Shown here piece by piece: positions 23,366-43,485 of a DNA stretch of 64,000 bases. Where the stretch lies: contig NC_031477.1 of NCBI RefSeq assembly GCF_000006565.2, positions 5,666,183 through 5,730,182 on the forward strand. The letters run 5' to 3'. Within the stretch, counting starts at the first letter, position 1; each line of letters starts with the position of its first letter. Source of the stretch: Toxoplasma gondii ME49 (lineage: Eukaryota; Apicomplexa; Conoidasida; Eucoccidiorida; Sarcocystidae). The position numbers and the translations under genes were made by a program. The notes beneath the pieces were generated by a model, which did no database searches, was not told the origin of the DNA, and saw only the letters and a program-made list of their open reading frames with translations.

Positions 23366-26300
23366 TTATTTCGCCTCACCGCCGATTCTTTGACCGATGG
23401 TGATCAGCTGCTGTGCTGTACGGACGTCTCTCTGAGAAAAAAGAAAGCAGCGAGAAAGATTCACGAGACTCACAAAAAGCCATGAAATCTGCCTCAGAAG
23501 AAAAGAGCGACAGAGAAAACAGAGAAAGACAACGATCGAAGTGAAGAGGTACGATCGAGTTTCTGAAACTGCTTTCAGGCGCATGCATTCTTCTCTTCCT
23601 GTCGCGGTTAGGTACAGACCGTTAAAGACACCCAAACGCAGACACAGTGGGATATATCGGCATGAAGGCAGACAGAAGGAGCTGACGAATACCAGTTAAA
23701 TACACGTCAAGGGCAGATACGCGTAGACGAAGATACAGAGACAGAGAAGTAAATGCGAATGCGAAAACGAGCCTGCGCGAGCACCTGCAGACACGAAGGT
23801 TTGAAGGGAGACATACAGGACGTCTTCCCACAGCCGAGAGGCGTGGAGTCGCACAAACGATACTGCTAGCGCTGCATAGACAGGGGGTGTGTCTGAAACG
23901 TTTGCCTCGAAATTTAATTGTCGAGAAACGCGTCTCTCTGTTGAGTCTCTGTCGCGCCTCCCGTAACGAAGGAGCACTGCGATGCGAGATCGGTCGGTGC
24001 AGAAAATCAAACCCAGTTCCTGCTCTCACGAATGCTCCTTTTTCTGCGGAGTACCTCTTCAGGGGGACCCACCTGGAGACGAGAGAAGCATGCAAGGTAG
24101 AGGAGACTGTCAAGAATGTCCTCCGGCGCCCCGCGGAAGACAGACGCCAGAAGGACCAAGTCGTGGTGACGAGAGGCTACCTCCTGAGAATGGAAGGAAA
24201 GAGAAACGACGCAACATCACAGATGCAACTCTTCCTGCTGTGTCTTCATGCCTCGGTAGCTGTGTGTCTTCCGCGAGGCATCCAGAAACGGCGATAAACA
24301 AATAAGAACCACCCTCTGCGCAGAGAGAAACAGAGACAGACGGAGAAAGAGGGAGAAAGGAGCGCATGTACGCACCAACACAGAGATGGACATGAGGGGA
24401 GACAGAGGAAGAGGAGGGAGAGGGGATGGGGAGAATGCCGAGGGAAAACACAGAGAGAAACATCAGTGTTGATGAAGAGTTTGACAGAACGCAGGTCGAC
24501 AGTCGAAAAACAGGCGTTGCGAGAGATACACTGAAATGCATACACAACTTGACAACTACATACACATGTAGAGACTCTACATAGGCGTACTGCACGCTTG
24601 TACATCCTTGTGGAGGCAGGAAGCCAATGTCTCAGAGGCGCACCAGCAGATGAAAAAAATAGGCGCCGAGCGAGCAGAAACAGGGGAGCCAGGCAAGGGA
24701 GTCGCAACTGGTATATGCTTTGTCTGAATATAGGCCGAAGGGAGAAAGTGGAGCGAAGAAGGAGCTCGAGGATACGACAGACGACGGGGAAACAGAAACG
24801 GAACCGAGAGCTACAGAGAGGCAAGAGGAAAGGGGAGCCATGAGAAGCAGAGGAAGACCTATTACCGAGGGCGGCTTGGCGTTTGTCCGACTGTAAGCGG
24901 AATGAAGAGAAGGAGACGAAAAGAGGTCGTGCCAAGGCGCTCGGAAGACGGCGAGAAGCGCCTCGCCTCGGCCCGAGGACGACCGTGGAATCTCTTGCGA
25001 AAGGAACCTGGTTTTGGAAGAGGAAAAAAGGGGAGACGCCGTGAAGCAGAGAAGAGACCCCACGACGAGTCAGGTGGCAGGAGCAGCGCGACACAACCAC
25101 GAAAATAAAGTTGGAAGACAACGAGACCAAAAGGAAGAGTTGCTACGCAGAACGTGAGTTGGTGTCTGCACAGGCAATTCCATGATGTCCTTTCCTATCG
25201 GGCAAAGGAGCTCGAGGAAACGCCTCTTCACCGTAGCCTTTCTTCTTCGCGGAAAAGGATTCCACGAGTAGCAACTTTGGAAACCTGCTCCGGCCATATC
25301 TTGTCTTTGCTCGGTGAGCTCTGAATCTAAATGTGCCTTCTACGTTTGGCGTTTCGTCGTTTTCTGCAACGACCTCTCGCTCCAGAAAAAGGTCGCGCAG
25401 CCTTCGAACGCGGTGAAGCAGAAAAAAGCGTCGAGGCGTCTACACAGACAACATCTGCACGAACTGTTTGTTTACTCACTGAGGCGGTGTCCAGGGAACT
25501 CGAACACAAGCGAAGACCGCACAGTGCATGCAGAGCAAATGGCGCTGAGGCGCCGTTCGCAATTTTTTCTCCCTCTTGCGCCCAAAAAGGCAGTCGGATA
25601 TGTCTCTTTCTTCTTCAGGCTTCTGCACGATTCAACTCTCAGCTGGTGTCAACGGGTCTTCCGAGTTTTTCTGCTTTTTTCGCGCAGGCGCTTCACCTTC
25701 CCCGGATTTCGCTCCCTCTCCTCTCTGTCTCGCAGCCGTGTCTCGCGAAGAGTCAGCGAAGTCTCCCTGGACCTGGAAGCAACGCGTCACGCGAGAGAAT
25801 GGCGAAACGAAACGCCGAAAAGCGTTCCCCGTAGCACCCGAGAGGTCCAAAAACTCGACGCTGTCTCCCCTCTCCCGCTCTCCTCTCTCTTCTGAAGTCT
25901 TTTTCACTTTCGCCGCTGACCTCTCGGTGACGGCGAACGCCCAGTGCGCGCCCTCTGGCGACGCCGCGACGCCCCAAGCTGCGTCCCGGTCCTGAAAAAA
26001 CAGACGTTGGCCGTTTCGAGTCTCGCAGCGTTTGCGACTCGAGTCGGAAACCGTTCCTCAACGCAGGCTCGCGGAAAACTCGAGGTAGAGACAATGAGAG
26101 AGGAAGGACGAGTCCGAGACGAAGAAGGACAGAGAGAAAAGTGGAAGAAAAAGAAAGCTACCACGAGAGAGAAAACGGAGACGGAAAGAAAAGGGAAACA
26201 GAGAGAGTCGGAGAGAGGGGCAGGTCCACGAAGGAGAGGAATTTGTCACTGTTTAAAGGAGGAAAAGAAATAAAGACTCACATGGTAGCAACGAAAGAGG

Positions 26301-26770
26301 CGCGTTGCAGTCTCGATTTGAGGCAGCCAAAACCAGGCTTGCTCGTATGCGCGAATCGCCTCCTCGCCGCGACCCAGCCTGGCGAGGCCGTCGCCGAGGT
26401 GCGTCCACAGGCGCGGCTCTGTCGGTCTGAGAAGAAGAAAAGAAACAAGAAAACGAGCAAAAGCCGAGGAACAATGAACCTCCACGTCTTCCGGCCAACC
26501 GGCCTGTTAACGCGAGACAGCGAGAAAGTGAAACCATGGCGAGTGGGAGAGAGAGAAAGAGAAAGGAAGACTGAGAGAGAGGAAGAGACACGAAGAAATA
26601 AGAAAACACAGAACGAAGACGAACACCGACTCGACCCTCCTCATCAGGAGAGGTCATCCCGCAATGCCTCCAAATGAAGACACCACATACACACCACAAG
26701 CTATCCGTGTCACTCTCCATCTTCATATGCATAACCGTACGCACATGTATATAGATAGATATAGGTAGAT

Positions 26771-26803
<33 letters not shown>

Positions 26804-29291
26804 AACAGATAGATACAGATATAGATAGATATCGGCAAAGGGACGCAGGACGTCCAGAGACGCGTAGATTGGCACATCCCCGAGAGCTGCAAAACTCCAA
26901 AGCTACGCGCAGAGTTGGCCAGGTCGACAGAGAGAATGGACCCCCGCCCTGAAGCTCACCGGGCACAGCAGGCTTTGTGAAAGAATCGAACGCCAAGGTA
27001 CCAATTTCCGCAGAGCGCGTAGACTTGTCCGAGACCTGCCCAGCCTCGACAGTCGCCTGCGTCCGCGCGCGTCGCAGCTTCGTATGCATGCACGGCAGAC
27101 GCCAAGTCCCGCGACTCCACTTGGGCATGGCCCAGCGCCACCCAGGCCGACACCAAACTGCAGGCGAAAGTCGAAGTCGAACGAAGGCCAGTGGGGGTGA
27201 GGAGAATGTGAGGAGAACTGCGAGAGCGGGCGCCTATACTAAAGATGAATGCATATACGATAGAACAATAAATATGTACGTCTGCGTACCACCAGTACAG
27301 ATAACTCCATATACATATATCTCATAGATCTATACGTATACATAGGAGCTGACCGAAGAGAGGGAGTGATCGACGGGTGAATGAAGCACAGAAGACGCAG
27401 ACAGCGAAAGGACGTATCGGTACGAAGCGTCTTGGGACCCGTGCAGACACGGGAAGAAGAGGCCGAGCAGCGAGGAAAAGGACGAAGCGACAACGCAGCG
27501 CGAAGGAGGATTCGCAGGCGGTCAGGCGTTGGCTCGAACGCCTTCTTTCGCTGTGTGAGCGGACGACGGGAGGTAGAAGAGACGATGCAGATCTCTTTTT
27601 CGAAGGGAAACACAGGGACTCAAATCGCTTCTGCTTCTTACTGAGGCGCCAGCCGCGCGGCTCGCTTAAAGGCGCGAATGGCACCTGGTCGGTCATCTTG
27701 AGCAGACAGGAAATTCCCCAACACACAGAGCGTCTGAGGCGCGTGCGGATCCACGCTGAAGCACTGCGTCGGAGAAAAGTCGAACGCCCGAGAGAGACAG
27801 AAAACCAAGAGTTGGCGAAGAACAGGAAGCAAAGAGCAGAAGTGAAGAAGAGACATGGAGAGGAGAAGCCCACGACAAACAGGCTTCACTCACGGGAGCC
27901 AATCCCAACGCAAATCAGAGAACAGCAGACGCTTGCAAAAGTGACCATCGACCAATATGCATAGATACACGTAGACAGATACCTACAGACAGAACTAGAT
28001 AAGAGACAAACGCATGTAGAAAGACACAGACATAGACAGATGCAAAAGCCAAACACCTACATATTCATAGATAAAGATAGATCGAAAAAGATAGATAGAT
28101 CGAGATAGATAGATGGAAATAGATAGATACAGATAGATGGAGATAGATAGATCGGTAGAGATCGATATAGATAGATAGATCGAGATAGATAGATCGATAC
28201 AGATAGATCGATAGATCCAGATAGACAGGTAGATCGAGATAGATAGATAGATCGATAGAGAGCGATGGAGATAGATGAATAGATAGATAGATCGATAGAT
28301 CGAGATAGACAGGTAGATCGAGATAGATAGATAGATCGATAGAGAGCGATGGAGATAGATGAATAGATAGATAGATCGATAGACCGAGATAGACAGGTAG
28401 ATCCAGATATATAGATAGATAGATCTATAGAGAGAGATGGAGATAGATAGATAGACTCCAGGGGCACAAATAGAAGACATCAAGAGACACGCAGAGAGAG
28501 AGAGATGGAATGAAAGAGCTATATGTAAGGAGACGTACACTGGCGCATTAGCGTACACCTACACAAACATATGCCTATGTAAAAAGGTGGTTTACTGAAT
28601 ATAAAGCTAGGCTGCAGGAACACTGAGTAACAACTGTGTGTCTGCGAGCCTATAAGCCATCCACACACAAACCACATACGGTCACGTGATGTGACATATA
28701 CGTGTGAACATACATATACACAATACGCATACGTATATTTATATATTTATATATTTATATTTACATTATTTCAAGTGCCTGTACTTGCGTTCGGATGGAG
28801 TGTTTTGATCCCTGAAAGAGATGAATAAATCGTGCGTTAAAGCGCATTGGTCCTCAGAAGAGACGAGACGCCGCTGGAGTCTGCTTGGAGGAGGAACCGT
28901 TTCAGTTTCATGTGTACCTTTTCTCGCACATCTCTTGTGGTCTTTCAAGATTGAATGCGTAGTTACTTTTCGAATGTTTAGAAAACGCGTTAAGAGCGAC
29001 TCGTCCTGTGAATTCTTTGCACATTAAAAAACTGCATGAATTCCAGAATTACCTGGAACACAGAGAAACAATTCAATCTAGAAGAAGAAAACTCACCATC
29101 TGCGTGAGATTTCCAAGCGCCTCCACGTCGTTGCGCATGCAGTAAATGTGGGACAGATCGTCGACGTAGTTCAGCCTGTACGGCGCGCTAAAGGCACACA
29201 GAAAAGAGAGAAAAGAAAAACGCTTTCAGAGACGCTTTCGTATTTAGAAAGGGATACATTTACTACATACATACATACATACATACATACA

Positions 29292-29338
<47 letters not shown>

Positions 29339-32300
29339 GCGTATAGAGAGACGCGTATATAGATAGCTTTCTGTATAAATAGATGAATATTTACATGTGC
29401 ACGTAGTGGAGTGTGTGTGGGGGGTTGCCCTTCTGGCATCTCCAGAGATTCCGAGAAACCAACAGAGCCAACGAGAAGTTACGTTCGCTGTCCTTCTCGC
29501 CGAAGCACCCCGAGTCACCAGAAAAGATTTAAAGACGCAAGCGGACCGCAAAAGAGACGTCCAGAGCGAATTATCAGTCTCCACGTGAACCCACGCAAGC
29601 GGGAGAAAACACACGAAAACGTCCGAGCCAGAGATCCAGGCAAGGAGAAGAAAAAAATGCCAGAGAGACGCTGCGCGCATCCTCGAAACTGCAGAGCTCT
29701 CCTCCGAAAGGAAGGCTGTCCAGTCTGCAGAGCGACAGAGAGCGTCGGAGTCCTATGCCTGCATGAAATCGACCGGGAAGCCTCTGGAAGGATCAATGCG
29801 AGGGGGTGCCTCTCAAGGCGACGAGACGAGCGAGGAGACACAAGAGACAGAGGAGACACGGCTTACAGCTTGTGAAAGGCGTTGAAAAACTTCAGACTGT
29901 GTGAGTAGCTCTTCATCTCGTAGCTGCACTTTGCGAGCTGAGAAAAAGAGAGCGCAACAAGGAACCGCGAAGAGAGAACAGAAGGCGTCCAACTCAAAGG
30001 AAAAGCGAAAAACGCCGAGGCAGGAGAGACATGCCGAGAGAGTGCACTCAGATCCGAAGACTCTTGAAGGAAAACACACAAAATCGTGAAGACTGGAGAG
30101 CAAAGCGGCAAACGAGAGGAGAAAATCTTTCCACTTCGGTCCTCGAGTCTGAGGCGACGGTGAAAAAGAAACAAAGGCAACGCAGACGCGCCGGAGCAAG
30201 GAAAGAGGTGATTGGTCTGAGAGTCCAAGCAGTGTCTCGAGTTTTTTGAAACCTCCCTTCTCGTGGCATTCATCTCGTTCGTTGAATCGAGAACCTCCCT
30301 TTCTGCTATTCACAGAAGTGAGCATTTCTGCCGCAGTTTCGGTCGGGTGCACCCCTGCTACTTTGCAGGGTGAGGACTAACTTTCGCTGCTCGGACTGAA
30401 CCGGAGATACCTCCAGTCACGGTCCTAGAGGAATGTGAACTAAAGTGTACAAAAACCACAGACGCGGACAAGACAGGGCAAGCAGCAACTACTTCTCTGA
30501 AAGCGAGACTCCCTGACGAAGGGATTCTCTTGAATTCAGAACCCTCAGAAACGAGGCGTAGCCCCGCTGGCGAGAGGATGCGAAACAAAAGAAGAAAAAC
30601 AAAAACCTGTCGAAAGAATCGCTGCATGCGGTCAAAAACCGACCTCTCTCTACCTCACCCTCAGACGGCGAAGGAAATCGGTCGGAGGGAATCAAGGAGG
30701 AACACTGCGGAGAAGGACAGTGAGTACCACAGAAGGTGAAGAGCGAAAGACGCAGCAGAGACAAGTGGAGAGACAGCAGTTTAAGAAAGAGAGGCGGCGG
30801 GGAGGAACTGCACGAAGAGGCACGCCAGGAAAGAGTCTGACGAAGAGAAACAGCGAAGAGAGAGGTCAGGAGAGAAGAGTGCCGAGAACGAAAACATGAG
30901 GGACGAGAGGCGGAGATTCTCCGGGTACCTGAGCGTAGAGGTGGGGAACGTCTGGAAAGGCGAGAGCAAGTCTATGGTATTCTCTCGCAGCTTCCACAAA
31001 CTTTTTTGAGTGCATGCAGACGAGGGCGAAGCCCGCGCGAGTCATGAAGTGACGCGAAAGAGAAAGCGCTCTGAGGAACTCCTCGTAAGAGGCAACCGGT
31101 GACGAGGCCCAGTCGAGCATCCACGCGACCGCAAGCTGAAGCAAAAAGCGAAGGCAGACGACAGAGTCAAAGCGGCGGAGAGAAAGAGACAGCGCGACAC
31201 GGACAGAGGAACGAACATGGAGGAAGAGTGACAGAGAGACAGAGAGACAGAGAGACGAGGGACAGAGAAAGACGGAGAGAGGAAGCTGAGGGAGCAACTG
31301 ACATCGAGGAGGGAAACACACCCAGAACAGAAGAAAGAAAAACGACGCGTCGCTTGTATATCACTCGCGTCGCATCTCTATGCTTCCGCACCCGTGGGTT
31401 CACCGTACACAGATATGGACATTTCTGTTCTTTACCTTTTCTCTGCTCGACAGAACTTGGGCGCCTGCTGCTTCTTTCAGTGCATGCACGAGCTCGTCGT
31501 CTTCCTCGAAATCTGAGTCGCTCTCTTCTTGCGGTCGCCGGAACGTTCCATCCCGGAACGCGCAGCTACTCGCTCCTTTCCTTCCCTCTCCTTCTTCTCT
31601 CTCTTCTCTCTCTTCTCTCCCTCTGCCGTTTGGTCGGTCAGGATGGCCGAGCTTCTGTCGTGAACTCTCGCTTCTGCTCTCTCTCCAGCGGGATGCTTCG
31701 GACTCGCGAACGTCTTCTTCCGCGGACGATTTGAAATTTCCTGGGCAGTCGTCCAAGCTGACGGAATCGGAGGCAAACAGCGCCAGCGTCTCGGCGCCTC
31801 CGGAACACAGAAAGGCGACGAGGTCCGCGAAGTCTCGCCAGCACGCAAAATTGAAGACGTTCGTCCGCAGCGACTGCAGAAAGGCGCAGAAGGCCGCCAG
31901 AGGCTGACTCTGCGCTGGAAATAGGCAGAAACACGGAACTATTGGAAGTCAAAGTAGCCCCAGGCAAAACGCGAGAAACAAGAAAGGGAACATTGGTCAA
32001 AGACGTTCAGCGAAGCCACTTCAGATGGCCAACGCACAGCCCCACAGGAGACTCACGGCGGCAAGAGAGCGAAAAAGCATCCTTTTTCAAACGGAGTGCA
32101 TGCAGTCGAGGAACGGCCAAAAATATACGTTTGCGTATAACTGCGCAAGTGCAGGGAACAAAAGAGTTTGTTCAACTCCAACGGCAATGCTTAATAACCT
32201 GAAACTGTCAAATTCAGAGATGCCCTTAAAGTGCATACATGCAAATACAAAGCCATCTACAGAGCTGCGGACGTGCGTCGACTCGCAAACGTGGTTTGTA

Positions 32301-34996
32301 TGTCCAACCGCGACTACGCAAACTCCCAGAACAACTGTATTCATGCCGAGACGCATATATCCATATATATATATATATATATATAGGTAGGCAGATGATT
32401 ATTTGTATATGCATACAAACAGTGCGAATACGAATAGATACACGTACAGATGTCCAGGCAGATGTGTATATAGAACTCTATATGAATAACGATACTTGTA
32501 GCTGAACAGGCGTCGGTGCACCCGGAGTTTGAGGTTACCTCTTCGCACAACAGCGAGGAGCCACCAAAGGTAACTTTCGCCTCTCTCGAGGTCTGAGTTT
32601 TCGTCGACAGCTGCGGCTGGAGTCTGACGATTCTGTTGCTGGCCGTCCTCCTCCACGGCGAAGGTGGACGCCTCCGTCGCTCTCCCTGCTGCACACTGTG
32701 TCTTCTCTCCCTTCTGTCCTGCGGCTCCCTCTGCCTCACCAGGGTCGGTTCTCGCCGACACCCGCGTCCCCCAACTCTCTCTCTGAGAGACGCTCGACGA
32801 AGCGAAAGAAGAACAAGACAGAGAAGAAGAGCGAGAAGAAGAGCGAGAAGAAGAAGCTGATGAAGATGATGATGAAGATGATGAAGATGATGATGAAGTG
32901 CGACGCCGGTGCGAAGCGGAGAGCCACAAGGTCAGGTCCGCGGCAAGGCTTTCAAGAACGGAAGGACTTCTTGTGGGAAGGAGAAAGGGAAGCGAAGTCG
33001 AGCGATGGTTCTGAAATCAAACCCAGCAGACAGGGCAAACCTAAGTTCGGCTTCACACCGCAATCACAATCTTTTTCTCGGAAACCAAAATCCGAAATGG
33101 AAAGGGAAAGGCGCAGAGACAGACTGAACCTCTACAGTCCGCAGCAGGACGCGAATCTCTAAATCTTTCCAAATACATCTACATCAATGTGCAGATCCGC
33201 ATTTCTACATCTCTCAAAAGGCACATGAACGAGCAACAAGCGAGCCAGCTTTCAACTAAGGCGCCCAGTGAACTTCATTTCCTACCACTAAAACGACACC
33301 GATTTGTTGCTCTTTCCGAACCGACAAATAGGTAGATCCATGGACGATGGTTTTCATAGAATAGAACATAGAGGTAGAGAGAGAAAGGCACATATCTAGC
33401 AGACACACACAGGCCAGTAGAGAGCAGAACGTATCTAGAAACGCCTGACAAGGCAGGCTGTGACGCATAGGAAACCCGCGAACTGCAGCGTTTGCAATGC
33501 GACACAACACGAAGGAGTTTCGGGAAGCTGAGGATTCGATTCATTCGTTGCATGCCAGCGTACCCGGGCGAACGATCGCAAATCACAGCCTGTGAGACTC
33601 GAGGCCTCCCGCTGCGCATGGGCCATCGTGGAACAATAAAAGTGGAGAAAGGCGAGAAGCGAATTTCGTTGCATGCAGCCGCGAATTTCAGCATCCTCTG
33701 GAGACCGCATCAGCTGCGCCGCCGCCGCAAACGCCTGCTGGTGGAGGAGAGGCCTCAACTGGAGGAGTAGCTGAGGCAGACGAGACAGGTAGCGAAGAGA
33801 GACAAAAAACGATCAGAGGAACCGAAAGGGGGGCAGGAACCGAAAGGGGGGCAGGAACCGAAAGGGGGGCATACAAGAGAAGGAAAGCAGAGGAGAGAGG
33901 GACGAGAGAAGCGACGAAGGCGAAGGAGAGAAAAGAGGGGAAGCACGACAGGAAACACAGATTTCTGTGAGCAGGGAGGTCGGCCAGGAAGCAAGAAAGG
34001 CACGGAAAGGCAGGCAAACGAGTGGCGGAATCACAGGCGAATAGCAAAAACGTCAGACACTGTTTAGAAGAAAGACAGGAGACAAAGTGCGTTCTTTTTC
34101 TCACCCCGAAAACTTGAGGTGGGAGAGACTGGCATTCTTGAGATCGGAAAGAAGAAGAAGAGAGACCTGCAAACGCGCCTCGCTGACGTGGAAGAAACTC
34201 CACGAGCCTGGAAAAAATAGAAAAAAGGACTTTTTTCAGTGAACTGAGTTGTTGAAGTGGAGACGGAGAGAATTTGATGGAGAGGAAAATACAGAGACTA
34301 AAAAAAATACAAGTACAGAGACACACACAGAGATCGACACAGAGAGCGACCAACAGGTAGTGGTACAGAGAGGTCGAGGAAGAGAGAGACATAGTGATAG
34401 AGGCATGAAGATTTACTCATGCATGTAAAGGAGAGAGGTCCATTAACATAGGGAGAAGAGAAGACAGAGAGGCAGCGACAGCGAAGAGGAAGGAGACGAT
34501 CTCATTGTAGAGAAAGGAAGCGATTCCATCGTGTAGCAACGACGACGGAGAGGAGAAATGCAACGGTGATTCAGTAGAGGCAAAATAAAAGAAACACGAA
34601 CAGTGCACACAAGAAGTGACGAGAAGAGACACGGCCAGTGAGAGTGAAGGGAAGAGGGTCTCCCGAAAAAAGAGTGGAAAGGGAAGGAGGCACGAGTCGG
34701 TCAAGAAGAAAGACGGAGAAACAAGACAAGCATTTGAAAAACTTTCCTGACCATGCGGCGGGTTCGATGAGTCCTCGTAGTTCCATTTCGTTGATGTGCA
34801 TGCAAAGTTCTTCGGGAGAAAGGTGTAGCTCCCTGTCTTTTTCCGCGCCGTCTTCACGTTTGTCGAGCTGCTCCGGGTGACCTTTGACGTGGACAGGTTC
34901 TCCCGGCAAGCAGCGGGACGGAGCGAAATTCACTTCCGTCTCTTCATTTTCTTTGGCGATAGCCGCCGAGTCCTCCAGGATCCCCTCTGGATCCAT
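23366..34996 (-). CDS. CDC23: Anaphase-promoting complex subunit 8 (APC8/CDC23), TPR scaffold protein, at least 14 exons
   Basis: TPR scaffold subunit of the APC/C, the ubiquitin ligase driving mitotic exit. Phase-consistent exons: 34996-34752, 34207-34105, 33770-33564, 33010-32539, 31914-31436, 31135-30929, 29937-29867, 29187-29097, 27763-27642, 27157-26960, 26426-26282; 780 residues. Family landmarks: ELRGLIEPAAW near the N-terminus; SYSHSLKFFNAFHK followed by APYRLNYVDDLSHIYCMRN, the CDC23 'DPYR..NMD..SN.LYVR' signature; then TPR repeats PQTLCVLGNFLSAQDDRPGA, VSAWVALGHAQVESRDLASA, GWAGLGQVYAL and RLWTHLGDGLARLGRGEEA. Tentative 3' exons start at 25991, cover 24183-24073 and 23892 downward, and end with TAQQLITIGQRIGGEAK. 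The phase between the last three is not settled, and the sequence between 25.6 and 24.2 kb is unresolved. Low-complexity insertions (poly-Ser, acidic) sit in exons 4 and 5. The start is the first Met downstream of a leader-like stretch. Confidence 0.85.
26749..26832. repeat. GATA tetranucleotide repeat in APC8 intron
   Basis: An array of AGAT units with a few AGAAAC and AGATAC interruptions, in the intron between the 27157-26960 and 26426-26282 exons. Confidence 0.9.
28069..28454. repeat. GATA satellite with 84-bp higher-order period, APC8 intron
   Basis: About 385 bp of AGAT/AGATCG units. The landmark ATAGACAGGT occurs at 28221, 28305 and 28389, exactly 84 bp apart, and its flanking variants (GAGAGCGATGGAG, GATGAATAG) repeat with it. 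A longer unit has therefore been duplicated on top of the tetranucleotide array. It lies in the intron between the 29187-29097 and 27763-27642 exons. The 187-codon minus-strand frame over it is a repeat artefact. Confidence 0.92.
29264..29339. repeat. CATA then TA microsatellite in APC8 intron
   Basis: About 14 CATA units passing directly into an AT run, in the intron between the 29937-29867 and 29187-29097 exons. Confidence 0.92.
32353..32386. repeat. AT repeat in APC8 intron
   Basis: Simple alternating AT run in the intron between the 33010-32539 and 31914-31436 exons. Confidence 0.85.
32803..32898 (-). repeat. Coding trinucleotide repeat giving a poly-serine tract in APC8
   Basis: GAA/GAT triplets on the plus strand read as serine codons on the minus strand inside APC8 exon 4. 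They give a run of 13 Ser followed by more Ser mixed with Arg and Ala. This is a simple-sequence expansion within coding DNA, likely variable between strains. Confidence 0.8.
33817..33870. repeat. Three perfect 18-bp tandem copies in APC8 intron
   Basis: AGGAACCGAAAGGGGGGC is repeated three times head to tail without a mismatch, in the intron between the 34207-34105 and 33770-33564 exons. Confidence 0.9.
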
Positions 34997-43219
<8,223 letters not shown>

Positions 43220-43447
43220 AGAACAGGGGTAACAGGGACTCTTATGAATTATTAGGCTTTCTTGAAACCGTTTCGCTCAATTGAACGGTCACCGAAGGTA
43301 GGAGCAGAAAATTGACCACATTCAAACGACCAGATCGGCCGGAAAAGTTCACATGACGGCAAACTTGGCTGGTCTGTGCACACAAAATATCTTTCCGATG
43401 AATACCGAGCAACGTGTGTGTCTGATTTATAAATATATATTTGTGGC

Positions 43448-43485
<38 letters not shown>

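Noticed and set aside
27995..28558. 187-codon minus-strand frame rich in Ser-Ile-Tyr-Leu
   Set aside because: Translation of the GATA satellite; the repeat has no stop in that frame.
34105..34207. Alternative frame of APC8 exon 2 giving an attractive Leu-rich helix
   Set aside because: Only the frame reading LVEFLPRQRG keeps phase with both neighbouring exons; the other would need weaker splice sites.
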